64,000 nt of DNA. Origin: Atherix ibis (Eukaryota; Arthropoda; Insecta; Diptera; Athericidae). The translations under genes and the position numbers were made by a program. Every line of letters starts with the position of its first letter. Position 1 is the first letter of the stretch. Location of the stretch: positions 30,477,740 through 30,541,739 of the forward strand of contig OY282606.1 in assembly GCA_958298945.1 (NCBI GenBank). The letters are read 5' to 3'. Below, one piece after another: positions 62,112-64,000 of the stretch. Under the pieces are notes generated by a model that saw only the letters and a program-made list of their open reading frames with translations, had not been told where the DNA came from and ran no database searches.

Positions 62112-64000
62112 TGTTCTCATTTTTCTACAGCCTCTAACCATATTGTATTAATATTTATTTTGATGTTTAGAAATTTTTGAAATTATTTTATTAGGTGGTT
62201 CCATAAAAATGCATCTAATAGAATAGCAAGTTTTGTACATAAGCTAATTTTTTTTACAAAAGCATCTTGAAAGAAAAACTTTTTGTATGATAGGCATCTG
62301 GAAAGAGAAACTTTCTGTAGCGATCGTTATAATCGGAATTGTGTTCAATATTTACCAGAAGGAAAGAACAAAATTGCTACGGCAAAGAAAGCGACAATTA
62401 TTTGTAGCTGTCAACATCTTAAAACTTTTCATAACCTTATAGGGATGATGTCAGAATTGTGGTCTTATTTGTATCTGTAGTATCTCAATGAGATTCGTTA
62501 TTCCATATTAAGAGAATTGGATACATAAAATTCCTAAATTAGCAGAGACCTCTCTATCTGGTAAAAATACTAGATGGTAAAAAATGCTTTTGAATTTCCA
62601 CAACTCTGGGTAATTTTTAAACTCCTTAAAAAAACTCTCTCCAAAGTTCATTACACGTATTAACAACTGTCGAACACTGCGATGTGTTCAACCCTTAGAT
62701 TAAAGAAGAACTGGATAGGCCTCTATACAAAAATTCGGTCTAAATTATGTTGGCAATACATTCGTAGAACGCACACACTTGCAATACAACAGAAACGGCG
62801 TAAATTATTGGGGGTCAATTTAAAAGTTCAGTATGCAATTGAAGCGGTTCGTTTAAAACCATTTTTCATATGTGATATCATTTATGTTATGCGTAAAGAA
62901 GCAGATTTTTTAATATTGCGGGTCTTGTTGTTTGATGTAATTAGTTTTGTAAATATGTAAGAAAACACAGTATTCTATTTTAAAATATTTATTTATTTAT
63001 TATGTATTCTCATTTTATTTATTAATAACAAATAAATAATTAACAACTACTAATCAAAAAATGAAAACATTATTATGTAGTAAATGCATTATAATATGGT
63101 CTAATAGAGTAAACAAAAGCACAAATGCAAACAAATTTATTTAAATAATAAGCTTATCGAAAAATAAACTTTATTTAATTTAACACAATGAAAACAGCAA
63201 TGGAAAATAGACTGAAAAATTCGGTCCCTTAAACTTTCTTACACACATTTTATATACACCGGCACTGAACTATTTTCTGGTAAACATTGAACTGTCAACA
63301 TCGGATTTGTTTACATTTATTCAATGCTGAACTTTTCACTTTTTAACCACTTTTTCGATAAAATAAATTACTAAAAGCCATTTAAGCACTTCACAAACTA
63401 AATTTTTATTATTTTATGTAGTAAAAACGAAAATTTCAACTTACCGAAAAAAAGAAATTCATTGTTTTCTCATTTCATCGTACGAAAAACAATTCTTAAC
63501 AAAACACTTCATTTTCTGAAATAAAAACATGTTATTAAATGTTATCAATAATATAACTATTCATAAAAGTACTTACATTTTCGTAAATACTTTATAATAG
63601 ATAAAAATTACACTTTAAATTACACTTTCCTTTGTGACACAATAACAACTTCCAAAATGACAACGCTAGTTAGATTAGTTCGATGTGTAATTACTTTCAT
63701 GGAGAATAGCAGGTTGTAAAATTCTCCGAAACTCTACAAAATTGAGGCGCTTTATATTTGAGTCATATTTACGGAATAAATAATAAACCTCAAATAGAAT
63801 TCCATTTCATATCAAAAGTTTGTACAAAAAATAAAAATTGCCTATCGTTGTGTTTAAATTATATTTTTGTTTGCAATTAGTGAATTAAAAAGAATATAAG
63901 TTATGCTTTTACAATATAATAAATTTCTATTACGAGAACTAGATGGCAGTGAGTGTCATGTCTACATAAAAATATCCACAAAAAGATATGTAATAAATGC
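62112..64000. other. Right-end non-coding stretch
   Basis: No recognised gene. ORFs at 62283-62480 and 62682-62960 have protein-like stretches (for example TLAIQQKRRKLLGVNLKVQY) but no family I know. 63640-63760 is slightly GC-richer, and an AGATGGC lies near 63942. A neighbouring gene may begin beyond the window. Confidence 0.35.

Overview
This window looks like insect nuclear DNA, most likely from a true fly (Diptera). The grounds are very AT-rich non-coding sequence, short phase-consistent introns in housekeeping genes, a typical fly start-codon context, and many mariner, jockey-type LINE and DD41D transposons. A tephritid-like fly is my guess, because rosa-type DD41D elements were described from that group. 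No species call is possible from the sequence alone. All exon structures were built by eye from splice sites and reading frame.

The left 10 kb is the gene-rich part. It holds mRpS29/DAP3 (mitochondrial small-subunit ribosomal protein S29, plus strand, 240-1382). Only 375 bp downstream is a complete ten-exon Sac1 gene (phosphoinositide phosphatase, plus strand, 1757-4391). On the minus strand is a coactosin-like actin-binding protein with coding exons at 6779-6895, 7023-7263 and 9977-10059. An extra phase-compatible N-terminal exon at 49077-49142 suggests that the gene starts near 49.7 kb and that a 39 kb intron fills most of the window.

That intron and the right-hand 14 kb are almost entirely AT-rich sequence packed with old mobile elements. 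I found five mariner copies: 8.3-9.4, 29.4-30.6, 51.6-52.8, 52.8-54.1 and 60.9-62.1 kb. There is also a deleted mariner at 21.8-22.7 kb and a diverged piece at 38.7-39.3 kb. Nine fragments belong to one Tc1/mariner-superfamily element with DD41D spacing. Several jockey-type LINE reverse-transcriptase pieces and three copies of an RNase H-bearing LINE tail are present. Smaller items are a hAT-like non-autonomous element holding a nested mariner, a small inverted-repeat element, a 5S rRNA-derived segment and a near-perfect hairpin.

The genes do not form a pathway. The window is a pair of housekeeping genes next to a transposon-bloated intron. I see no CRISPR array, no bacterial-type operon, no tRNA gene and no intact autonomous transposon. 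The most unusual structures are two different mariners abutting through one shared TA dinucleotide (51602-54105), the 32-bp perfect hairpin at 15742-15837, the 5S-derived piece at 50891-50960, and the long-range first exon of coactosin.
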